Shown: in pieces, positions 1 to 7,044 of the stretch
How positions within the stretch are numbered: position 1 is the stretch's first letter
How the letters are laid out: every line of letters starts with the position of its first letter
Assembly: GCA_910579105.1 (NCBI GenBank)
Contig: CAJTRT010000026.1
Span: 1 to 32,642, forward strand
From: an uncultured Muribaculaceae bacterium
GTDB lineage: Bacteria; Bacteroidota; Bacteroidia; Bacteroidales; Muribaculaceae
Direction: 5' to 3'
DNA: 32,642 bases
Position numbers and translations under genes: made by a program
Notes under the pieces: generated by a model
Seen by the model: only the letters and a program-made list of their open reading frames with translations
Told to the model about the DNA's origin: nothing
Database searches by the model: none

Positions 1-262
1 GGCTTGGCGGTAGATGCCGCTTAGCCTATGAATAATTTTTTAACGAACTATTGAACTTATCAATCAATCATTCAATGCTTGTGCGGGCGTCTTTACGCCC
101 GTTGAGGGTTTACTTATCCAAGCGCCCTCGTAACTGTTTGACCATTATTTTAGACAAACAATGTACCAATTATCACATAAATTCTAATCTACGCAAACAA
201 AATAAATGTAATTTCCGATAATCAATCGATAATTCAATCTCCAATATTCAATATCTAATCAA

Positions 263-769
263 TCAATATGCAATCTTGTCTGTTTTCGCCGCCCATTTCT
301 CGAAAGCCCGTATGGTCGCCTCGTTTTCCAGGCGGATACATGGCAGGGAACGTTGTCCGCGGGGCTTCTCCAGCTCCTTGTAGATGAAGTCGTCGGAGAA
401 GTTGATGGCGGCGGCATCCTCCTTGGTGTTGCCGAAGAATATCCGGCTCACGCCTGCCCAGTAAAGGGCGGAGAGGCACATCGGGCACGGCTCGCACGAA
501 CTGTAAACCGTGCATCCCGCGAGAGAGAATGTGGCGAGCGAGGAGCACGCGTCGCGTATGGCGTTGACCTCGGCATGGGCCGTGGGGTCGTTGGCGAGTG
601 TGACGGAGTTCGCGCCTGTGGCGACAATCCTGCCGTCTCTGTCCACAATCACGGCACCGAAGGGACCTCCGCCGCGGTCGATGTTCTCTTCCGCGATTTC
701 GGCCGCCATCTCCATAAACCGCCTGTCCTGTTCTGTGACGGGGTAAGATTTTTCTTTCACGGTTGTCAT
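263..769 (-). CDS. guaD: Guanine deaminase (nucleoside/cytidine deaminase fold)
   Basis: A 168-residue zinc deaminase that probably converts guanine to xanthine in the cytoplasm (purine salvage and catabolism). The catalytic motif HAEVNAIRDA gives the zinc ligand H65 and proton-shuttle E67; the second motif SCEPCPMC gives zinc ligands C95 and C98. The segments NDPTAHAEV, SCEPCPMCL.A.YWA and FIYKE closely follow the Bacillus GuaD pattern, and the C-terminus ends in a -Y residue as in GuaD, which favours guanine over tRNA adenosine deaminase (TadA). The frame stays open upstream to 892, but the ATG at 769 is chosen because family similarity begins there and a -7 promoter box lies at 816-823, inside the longer reading. 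The gene is monocistronic. TadA-like activity cannot be fully excluded. Confidence 0.9.
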   Translation of the reverse strand: MTTVKEKSYPVTEQDRRFMEMAAEIAEENIDRGGGPFGAVIVDRDGRIVATGANSVTLANDPTAHAEVNAIRDACSSLATFSLAGCTVYSSCEPCPMCLSALYWAGVSRIFFGNTKEDAAAINFSDDFIYKELEKPRGQRSLPCIRLENEATIRAFEKWAAKTDKIAY

Positions 770-1129
770 AGTTCTGAAAACTCTATGCGTATGCCGCTTT
801 TTCAGAGGGCGGATGCAAAGGTAAGGATATTTTCGTTGCGAAAAACGCATAATATGCAAAAAAATATCCAATTGTCGCCATAATGGCGACAAACCGCTTT
901 GCTCCTTCCTGGTTTCTCAGCCGGGCGCCGGCCTGTCGGAATCGTCCGCGGCTTTGCTCGGCTGAAAGATCCTGATTTCAATGGGGCAGCGGTCAGCTTC
1001 GCTAAGCTGACACGCAAAATTACGCATTTTCTGTAATTACTTTTCTTAAAAGTTATTAATTCCAAACCGTTTCCAGCTCTTTATGCTGTAAAACATATTT
1101 TTCGCGGGAACAACTTGTCTTTGTGGAAA
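770..1129. other. Intergenic region between guaD and the PepSY-like gene
   Basis: No open frame here looks like a protein. The left part holds the guaD promoter. An 8-bp perfect hairpin (GTCAGCTT, loop CGCT, AAGCTGAC) lies at 992-1011, and a CAGCCG/CGGCTG inverted pair flanks about 918-964. Neither is followed by a T tract, so a terminator for the gene ending at 1130 is not convincing. Confidence 0.5.
816..823 (-). promoter_or_regulatory. -7 box of the guaD promoter
   Basis: Read on the minus strand this is TACCTTTG, an exact match to the Bacteroidetes -7 consensus TAnnTTTG. It lies 46 bases before the guaD ATG. The -33 element is weak: only a T-rich stretch (GTTTTTCG) is found about 19 bases upstream. 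Confidence 0.6.
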
Positions 1130-1747
1130 CTACTTGTCGACAATCATTGTCAGAACGCCCGACGTGTCGTAGCAAACCTGGTCGAAAACCGGGTCGGCGA
1201 TGTCGAGGCGGTAGCCCATGCGGTCGCGGTGGACGGCCGAGACGCTTTCCGAGAAGCCGTTATGGTCAAGCAGCTGGTATAGCTTGCCCGGCACGACTGC
1301 CTTGAGGAGGATGGGGGAGAGGCAGTAGCCGTCCGGCGCCTCTACGGCCACGACGTTTCCCTTCCCGTTGAAGCCGAGGTCTATGCCGTTGGCCAGGCGC
1401 ACGTCGTATTCATCGGAAGCGAATTCCTTGTCGATTCTGACAATGGCGTGGCCGTCGCAGTGGCGTTCGAGAAACTTGCGGGCTTTCGACGGTATGTCGC
1501 CGTAGGCCACCGAGCCTGACACCACCGGCCCTATGCCGGTGAAGCCGGCCGGAGTTTCCGGTGTGGCTGTGGCCGCGGCTGGGGGCGCCGTCTCGTTGGG
1601 CACGGCGGTCGCGGCCATCGCGGCAATGAGTATGGCGCCTGTTCCGAGAAGCGCGCGCAGGCGCTCTGACGCCAGCCTTGCCCCTCTTCTGCCGATTGTG
1701 AGCGCTGCCGATCTCATAGTGCTGCTGATACGTCGTAATGCCTTCAT
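1130..1747 (-). CDS. Exported PepSY-like (DUF2874) domain protein
   Basis: A 205-residue protein of unknown role. Residues about 33-48 form a hydrophobic segment (GAILIAAMAATA) that is probably an uncleaved signal anchor or signal peptide, preceded by an unusually long Arg-rich N-terminus and followed by an Ala/Pro/Thr linker. From about residue 80 the pattern IPSKARKFLERHCDG...YDVRLANGIDLGFNGKGN, then a second half ending VCYDTSGVLTMIV, matches the two-lobed PepSY-like fold (DUF2874, formerly called beta-lactamase-inhibitor-like), common in Bacteroidales periplasms. The start has a GGAG motif 8 bases upstream, one of few clear ribosome sites here. It lies 106 bases after the DUF3109 gene. 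The function is not known; the fold assignment is by pattern only. Confidence 0.75.
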   Translation of the reverse strand: MKALRRISSTMRSAALTIGRRGARLASERLRALLGTGAILIAAMAATAVPNETAPPAAATATPETPAGFTGIGPVVSGSVAYGDIPSKARKFLERHCDGHAIVRIDKEFASDEYDVRLANGIDLGFNGKGNVVAVEAPDGYCLSPILLKAVVPGKLYQLLDHNGFSESVSAVHRDRMGYRLDIADPVFDQVCYDTSGVLTMIVDK

Positions 1748-1853
1748 AGCTTTTCTCCGTTTTAGTTTTTTCTACATTATCAACGAACAGGGCGCTATGT
1801 TGGTTCGGGCGCGTTGAAATGAAATTGTAACATTGACGGAGGGGCTGCGCGCG

Positions 1854-2450
1854 CTATCGGAGGCCGTCGGGATACTCGCGCAGGTACAGCTCGCAGTTAG
1901 CCGCGAGTTCGTCGTACCATTCCTTGCCGAACCGTTCGGTCAGCGGCCCTTCGAGGAACTGGTAGAGGCGTATCCCTTTCTGCCGGCCGAGTTTCCTGGC
2001 CGGTTCGCAGATTTTCCAGCTGTGGTAGTTGACGGCGGTGAAGGTCGGGAATTCCTTCAGGCGCAGCGGGTAGAGGGCGCAGGACGCGGGCTTGCGGAAG
2101 CTGCCGTCGGTGCGCCCCTCGCGGTAGGCTTTTTCAATGGCGCAGAGGCATACGCCCCCTTTCCCGTAGCAGGAGAAGGCGCAGTTGCGGCCGTCGAGGA
2201 TCGTTGTCACCAGGTCGCCGTCGGGGTCGCGGTATGCCACGCCGTTCTCCCTTACCTCCCGGACGGCTCGGGGGAGCATGTCGGGTTCTATCACGGGGAT
2301 GAGGCGCTCTATGGCTTCGGCCTCGGCCTCCGTGACCGGCGCTCCGGCGTCGCCTTCTATGCAGCACGCTCCGAGGCATTCGTCGAGGTCGCAGCAGAAA
2401 AATTGTTCGGCGAGGTCGAGGCTCACCAGTGTGTCCTTTATCTGGAACAT
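1854..2450 (-). CDS. DUF3109 family cysteine-rich protein
   Basis: A 198-residue cytoplasmic protein typical of the DUF3109 family, found mainly in Bacteroidetes. It has 12 cysteines, many in clusters: C19-C20, C25, C29-C30, C90, C94, C101, C103, C124, C148 and C186. The spacing resembles the YkgJ/UPF0153 proteins thought to bind zinc or an iron-sulfur cluster, so metal binding is likely, but the substrate or partner is unknown. The segments FSCYGKGGVCLC and KPASCALYPLR are the recognisable family cores. It follows the T9SS plug gene by 45 bases in the same direction and is probably in the ung-plug transcript. No separate promoter was found. Confidence 0.88.
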   Translation of the reverse strand: MFQIKDTLVSLDLAEQFFCCDLDECLGACCIEGDAGAPVTEAEAEAIERLIPVIEPDMLPRAVREVRENGVAYRDPDGDLVTTILDGRNCAFSCYGKGGVCLCAIEKAYREGRTDGSFRKPASCALYPLRLKEFPTFTAVNYHSWKICEPARKLGRQKGIRLYQFLEGPLTERFGKEWYDELAANCELYLREYPDGLR

Positions 2451-2495
2451 ATTCGTCGTTGTTGCTTTGATTGAATAATGGAAGCCGCGTCTTCC

Positions 2496-3773
2496 TCAGG
2501 TTCCCGAGTATAGCACGCCGCTCCCTATCAGGCGGTCGTGGCGCTCGCCCGGCGCCCGGTAGTACACCAGCACCAGGTACTCGTTGACGGTCTGGTAGAA
2601 GTTCCCCTCTATGTCGGACACCGGCGGGTCGGCGAGATACTGGTAGTTATAGGCGCCCTGTTTCAGCATCATTGTCTTTTCGTATCGGCCGGTCGACGGG
2701 TTGTAGTCCATCCGCGAGGCGCTGTCGAAGGCGCGGTGCGTGAAGTCGCCGTCGAGATAGACCTCCGCGTCGGGAATCAGCGACAGGTCGAGCGAGAAAT
2801 GCACCGGAACGTAGTCGGCCTCGGTGTCGGAACTGGTCGAGTTGTATTCCCTGACGAAGAACCTGCCGTGCTGCGTGCGGTCGAAGCGGTAAGGTCCCGC
2901 GAGCCGGGGACGATCGGTGGCGAGCCATATGTTGTAGTAGGGTTCCTCGAACGTGATCATGTCGACACCCATCCCCGGATAGCTCGTCGACACCGCCTCC
3001 ATGCGCCGGTATTCGTTCCCGGCGGGGAATATGAGCCGCGGCATGTGCTCGTAGCTGAGCGTCGTGCCGTTGACGCGGGTCGGATGCCGGAAGGTGACCG
3101 TGTTGTCGTTGCGGCCGTTTTGTATGATTCGCAGTGTGAGGTCGTTATACGGGTCGCGTACGGGATATTTGCGGAGGTCTACGTTCACGGCTACCTGCTG
3201 GTGCGAGGCGTTATAGTCGATGTCGGTGCGCGAGCTCACGCTCCCGCCCACGCCGACGGCTCCCTCGGAAACCATGAACCGGGCCTGGAGCAGAACCTCC
3301 TCAGGCTCGTTTTCAGGATATACCCTCAGAAGATAGTTGCCGGATAGACGGAAGCTGAACGCCTCGTTGGGCAGCGATATAGTGTAATGGACGTAATGCG
3401 TGATTGTGCCGCGCGAGAATGCGTAATCCTCCACGTCGGCATAGTTGAACCCGTCGAACACCTCGGAGTCCGCGAGGTCCGAGAGCCTCCAGTTCGCGTC
3501 GCAGTGATATATGGAATAGCGCAGATATTCCCGCTCGTCGCCCATGCCGTCGAAGCCTATGACCAGCCTGTCGTCGAGGCCGTCCACAAGGATCGCGGGA
3601 GCCAGGCGGTTCCCCTCCGTCTCTATGGTCAGCGTGCGGTAGTCGGGCGAGAAAATGGCCGTGCGCGTGTCGTCGGGAGAATAGCCGGCGGCAGCCGAAC
3701 TGAGAGGCAGGGCGGCTGCTGCCGCCACCACCGCCACCGCGCGCGCCGCGGCTATGATGTGGTTGTCTACCAT
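2496..3773 (-). CDS. Type IX secretion system plug protein (DUF5103 family)
   Basis: A 425-residue exported protein. Residues 1-29 are a signal peptide (VAVVAAAAALPLSSAAAG). The following beta-rich chain contains the family landmarks LRYSIYHCDANW, FSRGTITHYVHYTISLPN, SGNYLLRVY and the C-terminal GAYNYQYL...IEGNFYQTVNEY. In Flavobacterium, proteins of this family are reported to close the periplasmic side of the SprA translocon of the type IX secretion system (T9SS); assignment here rests on sequence pattern. Its ATG lies inside the end of ung with a 7-base overlap (3767-3773), so translation is probably coupled. A T9SS in this organism is supported by the sorting tail of the lyase at 28414-32031. 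The other T9SS core genes are not in this window. Confidence 0.85.
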   Translation of the reverse strand: MVDNHIIAAARAVAVVAAAAALPLSSAAAGYSPDDTRTAIFSPDYRTLTIETEGNRLAPAILVDGLDDRLVIGFDGMGDEREYLRYSIYHCDANWRLSDLADSEVFDGFNYADVEDYAFSRGTITHYVHYTISLPNEAFSFRLSGNYLLRVYPENEPEEVLLQARFMVSEGAVGVGGSVSSRTDIDYNASHQQVAVNVDLRKYPVRDPYNDLTLRIIQNGRNDNTVTFRHPTRVNGTTLSYEHMPRLIFPAGNEYRRMEAVSTSYPGMGVDMITFEEPYYNIWLATDRPRLAGPYRFDRTQHGRFFVREYNSTSSDTEADYVPVHFSLDLSLIPDAEVYLDGDFTHRAFDSASRMDYNPSTGRYEKTMMLKQGAYNYQYLADPPVSDIEGNFYQTVNEYLVLVYYRAPGERHDRLIGSGVLYSGT

Positions 3774-4429
3774 ATGATAGGTTCCTTGCCGTTGGCGGCG
3801 AGGTAGGCGTTAGCTTTTGAAAAATGGCTGTTGCCGAAGAAGCCTCTGTGGGCAGACAGCGGGGAGGGGTGGGGCGACGTGAGCACGAGGTGCCTCCGCT
3901 GGTCGATCAGCCTTGCCTTGGATATGGCGTAACTTCCCCACAGAAGGAACACGAGGTTGTCGCGCCTGGCCGACAGGGTCTCGATTACCGCATCGGTGAA
4001 AGTCTCCCATCCCTGGCGCTGGTGCGAACCGGCGGCGTGGCACCGAACCGTCAGTGTGGCGTTGAGGAGGAACACCCCCTGCGCCGCCCACCGGCCGAGG
4101 TCGCCGTCGACGGGTATCGGGGCGCCGGTGTCGCTGCCAACCTCCTGGAATATGTTGCGGAGCGACGGCGGGAAGGGCACCCCGGGAGCCACGGAGAAGC
4201 AGAGGCCGTTGGCCTGACCCGGCCCGTGGTAGGGGTCCTGCCCCAGGAGCACTACTTTCACCTTGTCGAACGGGCACGCGTCGAACGCCGCGAAAATCTT
4301 CCCCGCTGGCGGAAATACCGCCGTGGTGGCGTACTCGCGCCTGACGAACTCGGTCAGCTGCCTGAAATACGGCTTCTCCCATTCGGCGGCGAGCGCCTCC
4401 TTCCACGTCTCTTCAATCCTTACATCCAT
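3767..4429 (-). CDS. ung: Uracil-DNA glycosylase, family 1
   Basis: A 220-residue base-excision repair enzyme that removes uracil from DNA. The water-activating loop GQDPYHGPGQANG gives catalytic D65, with H68 nearby; the leucine-intercalation loop HPSPLSAHRGFFG gives H187 and L191; the specificity segment LLNATLTVR is also present. The length is normal for the family. The start at 4429 has a rare good ribosome site (GGAGG at 4439-4443, 9 bases upstream). It begins only 22 bases after the antitoxin gene, so it may be read from the toxin-antitoxin promoter. It overlaps the downstream plug gene by 7 bases. Confidence 0.97.
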   Translation of the reverse strand: MDVRIEETWKEALAAEWEKPYFRQLTEFVRREYATTAVFPPAGKIFAAFDACPFDKVKVVLLGQDPYHGPGQANGLCFSVAPGVPFPPSLRNIFQEVGSDTGAPIPVDGDLGRWAAQGVFLLNATLTVRCHAAGSHQRQGWETFTDAVIETLSARRDNLVFLLWGSYAISKARLIDQRRHLVLTSPHPSPLSAHRGFFGNSHFSKANAYLAANGKEPIIW

Positions 4430-4438
4430 TTTTTCTTA

Positions 4439-4443
4439 CCTCC
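4439..4443 (-). promoter_or_regulatory. Ribosome binding site of ung
   Basis: On the minus strand this reads GGAGG, 9 bases before the ung ATG and squeezed into the 22-base gap after the antitoxin stop codon. Strong Shine-Dalgarno sites are unusual in this window, where most genes have none. Confidence 0.55.
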
Positions 4444-4451
4444 ATATTATT

Positions 4452-4772
4452 TTATTGTATGTTGATAAATGTTGGCACGAACTGGATTCCGAGTATGGAT
4501 GCGATTCGGAAGAAACTGGACAATTGTATGTCGGCTTTGCCGTTTTCAACCCTGGCTATATAGCTCTGTTCGCGGCCAAGTTTTTCCGCGACTTGTTTCT
4601 GTGTGAGTTTTAGCTCTTTTCTGCGGTCTCTAAGCATATTGCCGTAAAACCATGCGAGCGATTCCTCGTTGAAACTTTCTCGGGATGGAGTTCCACACTT
4701 TCCGTATTTCTCGTCTAACCGGTCGTTGAAGGTTGTAAGGTTCTCTAATTTCTTGGGATTTAAATATGTCAT
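4452..4772 (-). CDS. XRE-family helix-turn-helix antitoxin (HigA-like)
   Basis: A 106-residue DNA-binding protein. The helix-turn-helix lies at about residues 47-101 (LRDRRKELKLTQKQVAEKLGREQSYIARVENGKADIQ), a classical XRE/Cro-type fold, with an N-terminal extension of about 45 residues that may contact the toxin. It follows the toxin gene with a 4-base ATGA overlap (4769-4772), the toxin-first order typical of HigBA pairs. It probably neutralises the toxin and represses the shared promoter at 5139-5170. The pair is visibly more AT-rich than its neighbours, a sign of horizontal transfer. Confidence 0.88.
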   Translation of the reverse strand: MTYLNPKKLENLTTFNDRLDEKYGKCGTPSRESFNEESLAWFYGNMLRDRRKELKLTQKQVAEKLGREQSYIARVENGKADIQLSSFFRIASILGIQFVPTFINIQ

Positions 4773-5134
4773 GACTGTAAATCTGTTAATATCTGTAAGG
4801 CTTTTTGAATATGTTTGTTGTAGTCTTTTGTGGATTTCTTCAGAAACCCGTTTAGAAGGATTATTTGCGTGGCTTCAATGAAATTTGAATTATCCGCAGC
4901 AAAAAGAATTGTGCGGTATTCATTTGTGCCGATAGAGACTCTCATTTCATAAAGATCTGTGTTAGTGAGATGTTTTATGAATTTTGTGGAAATGTTATAA
5001 ACTGTGGCTATAACGTTTATGACATAGTCGAATTTTGTTTGCGCTTTTTGTGGAAGGCTATGATAAAAATCATCGAATGTAGGTGTCGATATGATTTCTC
5101 GTATCTCTACTGTCCTTTTTTTGTCGGAATCCAT
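4769..5134 (-). CDS. RelE/HigB-family toxin (phage Gp49-like)
   Basis: A 121-residue protein with the Gp49/HigB pattern: TFDDFYHSLPQKAQTKFDYV at the start, LYEMRVSIGTNEYRTILFAAD in the core beta strands, and a basic C-terminal segment LKKSTKDYNKHIQKA, the usual signature of ribosome-dependent mRNA interferases of the RelE superfamily. It would cut translated mRNA when the antitoxin is lost. The ATG at 5134 is the only reasonable start, because no other Met occurs before the core. It lies just 4 bases after a consensus -7 box, so its message should have almost no leader. Its stop codon overlaps the antitoxin start (ATGA). The low GC content suggests acquisition. Confidence 0.87.
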   Translation of the reverse strand: MDSDKKRTVEIREIISTPTFDDFYHSLPQKAQTKFDYVINVIATVYNISTKFIKHLTNTDLYEMRVSIGTNEYRTILFAADNSNFIEATQIILLNGFLKKSTKDYNKHIQKALQILTDLQS

Positions 5135-5138
5135 GCCG

Positions 5139-5170
5139 CAAAGATAATCAATTAGTCATATTGTTGCAAA
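5139..5170 (-). promoter_or_regulatory. Consensus promoter of the toxin-antitoxin operon
   Basis: On the minus strand TTTG (5167-5170), a 20-base spacer, then TATCTTTG (5139-5146): a perfect match to the Bacteroidetes -33/-7 promoter. The toxin ATG follows after only 4 bases, so transcription should start at or next to the start codon. Confidence 0.8.
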
Positions 5171-5255
5171 TCGCGATGGCTTTTTTTCAGTGTTTGTCGC
5201 GGTTGCGACTATGCAAAAATGGGTGTTGTGCGTAGCAATGATAAGTATGTGAAAC

Positions 5256-5292
5256 ACAAGGCGCTGTGTCTGCATTTGACACAACGCCTTGT
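5256..5292 (-). terminator. Terminator of the OmpA-family gene
   Basis: A 15-bp stem (5256-5270 with 5278-5292) and a 7-base loop lie 50 bases after the porin stop codon. The one non-Watson-Crick position is a G-U wobble in minus-strand RNA but a C-A mismatch in plus-strand RNA, which favours use on the minus strand. The T tract is short (TTT) on the minus side and five T on the plus side, so it may also stop plus-strand transcription. Confidence 0.75.
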
Positions 5293-5342
5293 TTTTCCGT
5301 CGGATTGGCATCGTTGCCAGCCCGGCTATGTCGATGGGGTGA

Positions 5343-6542
5343 TTAGTCCTCTACGATGGTGACGCAGCGGTCGAGGGTGAGGCACTTGTCACCGAGGTCG
5401 ACGCGGTTGCCGTTGTTGGTAGTGGTGGTGAACTGGTTCTCGCTGACACCGTAGCGCACGAGCTGCTTGGCGACGGTGTTGGCGCGGTTCTCGCGGAGGC
5501 GCTTGTTGACGGCGTCGGTGCCGGTGTAGTTGTCGGCCCAGCCGGTAACGGTGTACTTCTTGTTGGTGTCGCCCTTCATGACGTTGGCAACCGACTGGAT
5601 AACCTTGCGGTCAACCGAGGTCAGACGGTAGGAACCGATGGGGTAGTAGATGGTGGCCAGGGGAGCGGCGGGAACCTTCTCCACGACTTTTTCCACGGGG
5701 CGGTTCAGGCAGGCCTTGAGCTGGGCTTCGAGGTCGGCGATGCGGGCGTCGGCGGCCTGGAGGCGTGCGCGGTATTCGTCGCAGTTCTCAGCAGGGGGGC
5801 ATACGGGCACGATGGGAGCGGTCCAGTCAACCTTGCCGAGCTTGATGGTGGCGGTAAGGAGGGCGGAAGCGTAGATCGCGGTGCCGTTGTCGCCGTCGAG
5901 GTGGTTGTCGAGGGCGGTAGCGCGGAGGTCAAGGCCGAGGGCGAAGCGCTTGCTGATGTTGAACTCCTGGGTCAGGCCGGCGCGCATGGCGATCACGCGG
6001 TCGTCGCCGCGCTTCCATTTGTTCTCGGCGTTCTTAACGAAGTCCCAGTAGAGACCGGCTCCAGCATAGATATAGGCGTTGTAGACGCGCTTGGGGTTGT
6101 AGCCGCACCACCAGTGCGAGAGGTTCAGCATAACGTCGAAAGTGGCGCCGAAGTAGTTGACCTTGGTCTTGTAGTAGTCGTCCTTGACCATGTTGGCCTC
6201 GGGCAGAACGCCGTAGGGGAAGTTCTTCTGGCCCTCTACGGTCAGGCCTTTGAGCGACATGAAGTCACCGCCAATGCGGGCACCCAGCAGGGGGGAGAAC
6301 CATTTGCCGAGTTCGAGAGACGCGGTGGGGGCGAAGCGGTCGCCGAATTTGCGCTCTTTGTCGTAGCTTGTGAAACCTACGCCGGCACCACCTTCAAGCT
6401 GGATGAACCAGTTGTCCTTGAAACGGTTGAAAGTGTAGCCCTGGGCGGGGTCTTCCACGTAGGTAACCTCCTGAGCATTCTGGGCGGAAGCGCTGATGGC
6501 GACCATAGCGCAACCGAATGCTAAAAATAAACTCTTCTTCAT
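5343..6542 (-). CDS. OmpA-family outer-membrane porin
   Basis: A 399-residue outer-membrane protein. Residues 1-21 are a signal peptide ending SASAQ. A beta-barrel of about 230 residues follows (FIQLEGGAGVGF..., alternating aromatic strands ending in ALLTATIKLG). Next come a short coiled coil (EYRARLQAADARIADLEAQLKA), a VEKVVEKV linker, and a C-terminal OmpA-like peptidoglycan-binding domain (about 293-399) with GWADNYTGTDAVNKRLRENRANTV, which holds the Asp and Arg that grip diaminopimelate. It resembles the abundant major OmpA proteins of Bacteroides and Porphyromonas. It is monocistronic, with a strong terminator. No clear -7 box was found upstream, although the 5' region is long and AT-rich. 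Confidence 0.93.
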   Translation of the reverse strand: MKKSLFLAFGCAMVAISASAQNAQEVTYVEDPAQGYTFNRFKDNWFIQLEGGAGVGFTSYDKERKFGDRFAPTASLELGKWFSPLLGARIGGDFMSLKGLTVEGQKNFPYGVLPEANMVKDDYYKTKVNYFGATFDVMLNLSHWWCGYNPKRVYNAYIYAGAGLYWDFVKNAENKWKRGDDRVIAMRAGLTQEFNISKRFALGLDLRATALDNHLDGDNGTAIYASALLTATIKLGKVDWTAPIVPVCPPAENCDEYRARLQAADARIADLEAQLKACLNRPVEKVVEKVPAAPLATIYYPIGSYRLTSVDRKVIQSVANVMKGDTNKKYTVTGWADNYTGTDAVNKRLRENRANTVAKQLVRYGVSENQFTTTTNNGNRVDLGDKCLTLDRCVTIVED

Positions 6543-7044
6543 AGAAAATCTGTAAAAAAAGTAGTGATGATTAATTGTTCGTGGTTGAGTGTCGAGAGAG
6601 GTCGTATGTTGTTGAATCTCAAAGCGCCGCGCACCTTTGGCTATGTGCCGCCCGCTTCGTCGCGCTCCCGCTTCGAAGCCTATGCCTGAAATTTTTCGCT
6701 AAGTTAAGCATATTTTTTCAAATATTTCACATCTCAGTTCATATTTTTAACGCCGTCACTCTCGATTTTGTTTACAATAATCCTGCGATATGGGGGATAT
6801 TGCGTTGTGATTTATGTTAAAATGGCGGAGAATGGTCTGCTTGTGCCACAGACGGCGACTGTTCGCCCGGCGGTCGGGCGCCCACGCTTGTAGGGACGCA
6901 CGGTTCGCGCGTCCGCCAGCACCGTCAGATGATACGGACATAATCAAGGGACGCACGAGCCGTGCGTCCCTACGTTTTGGCTGTCACAACCACCTTGTTG
7001 TGATATGTGGGTAGATGCTTTATAAAAGCGGCGTCTGACGGTGC
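6543..7044. other. Intergenic region upstream of the porin, containing a repeat element
   Basis: No protein gene is seen. The part nearest the porin (6543-6780) is AT-rich in patches and probably holds its promoter and leader; the best -7-like site, TAACTTAG on the minus strand near 6700, lacks a -33 partner. A 6-bp hairpin (CGCCCG/CGGGCG) lies at 6864-6880, the REPIN-like element at 6890-6973, and a 7-bp hairpin (TCACAAC/GTTGTGA) at 6984-7003 near the transketolase stop codon. Confidence 0.5.
6890..6973. repeat. REPIN-like palindromic element, copy 1
   Basis: This 84-bp element is bounded by a perfect 13-bp inverted repeat: GTAGGGACGCACG at 6890-6902 and its complement at 6961-6973. Each end also folds into its own small hairpin (ACGCACG...CGCGCGT on the left; ACGCACG, AGC, CGTGCGT on the right). 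The second copy at 12492-12576 has the same outer sequence and almost the same length but a different centre. It lies between genes and carries no open frame. Confidence 0.8.

Noticed and set aside
1..26. Terminator hairpin of a gene to the left
   Set aside because: The stem is only 4+4 pairs with a bulge and is cut by the window edge; the T-rich sequence that follows is not directly adjacent.
6984..7003. Transketolase terminator
   Set aside because: The 7-bp TCACAAC/GTTGTGA stem lacks a T tract on the minus strand and sits 40 bases past the stop codon, so it was kept only as a note.
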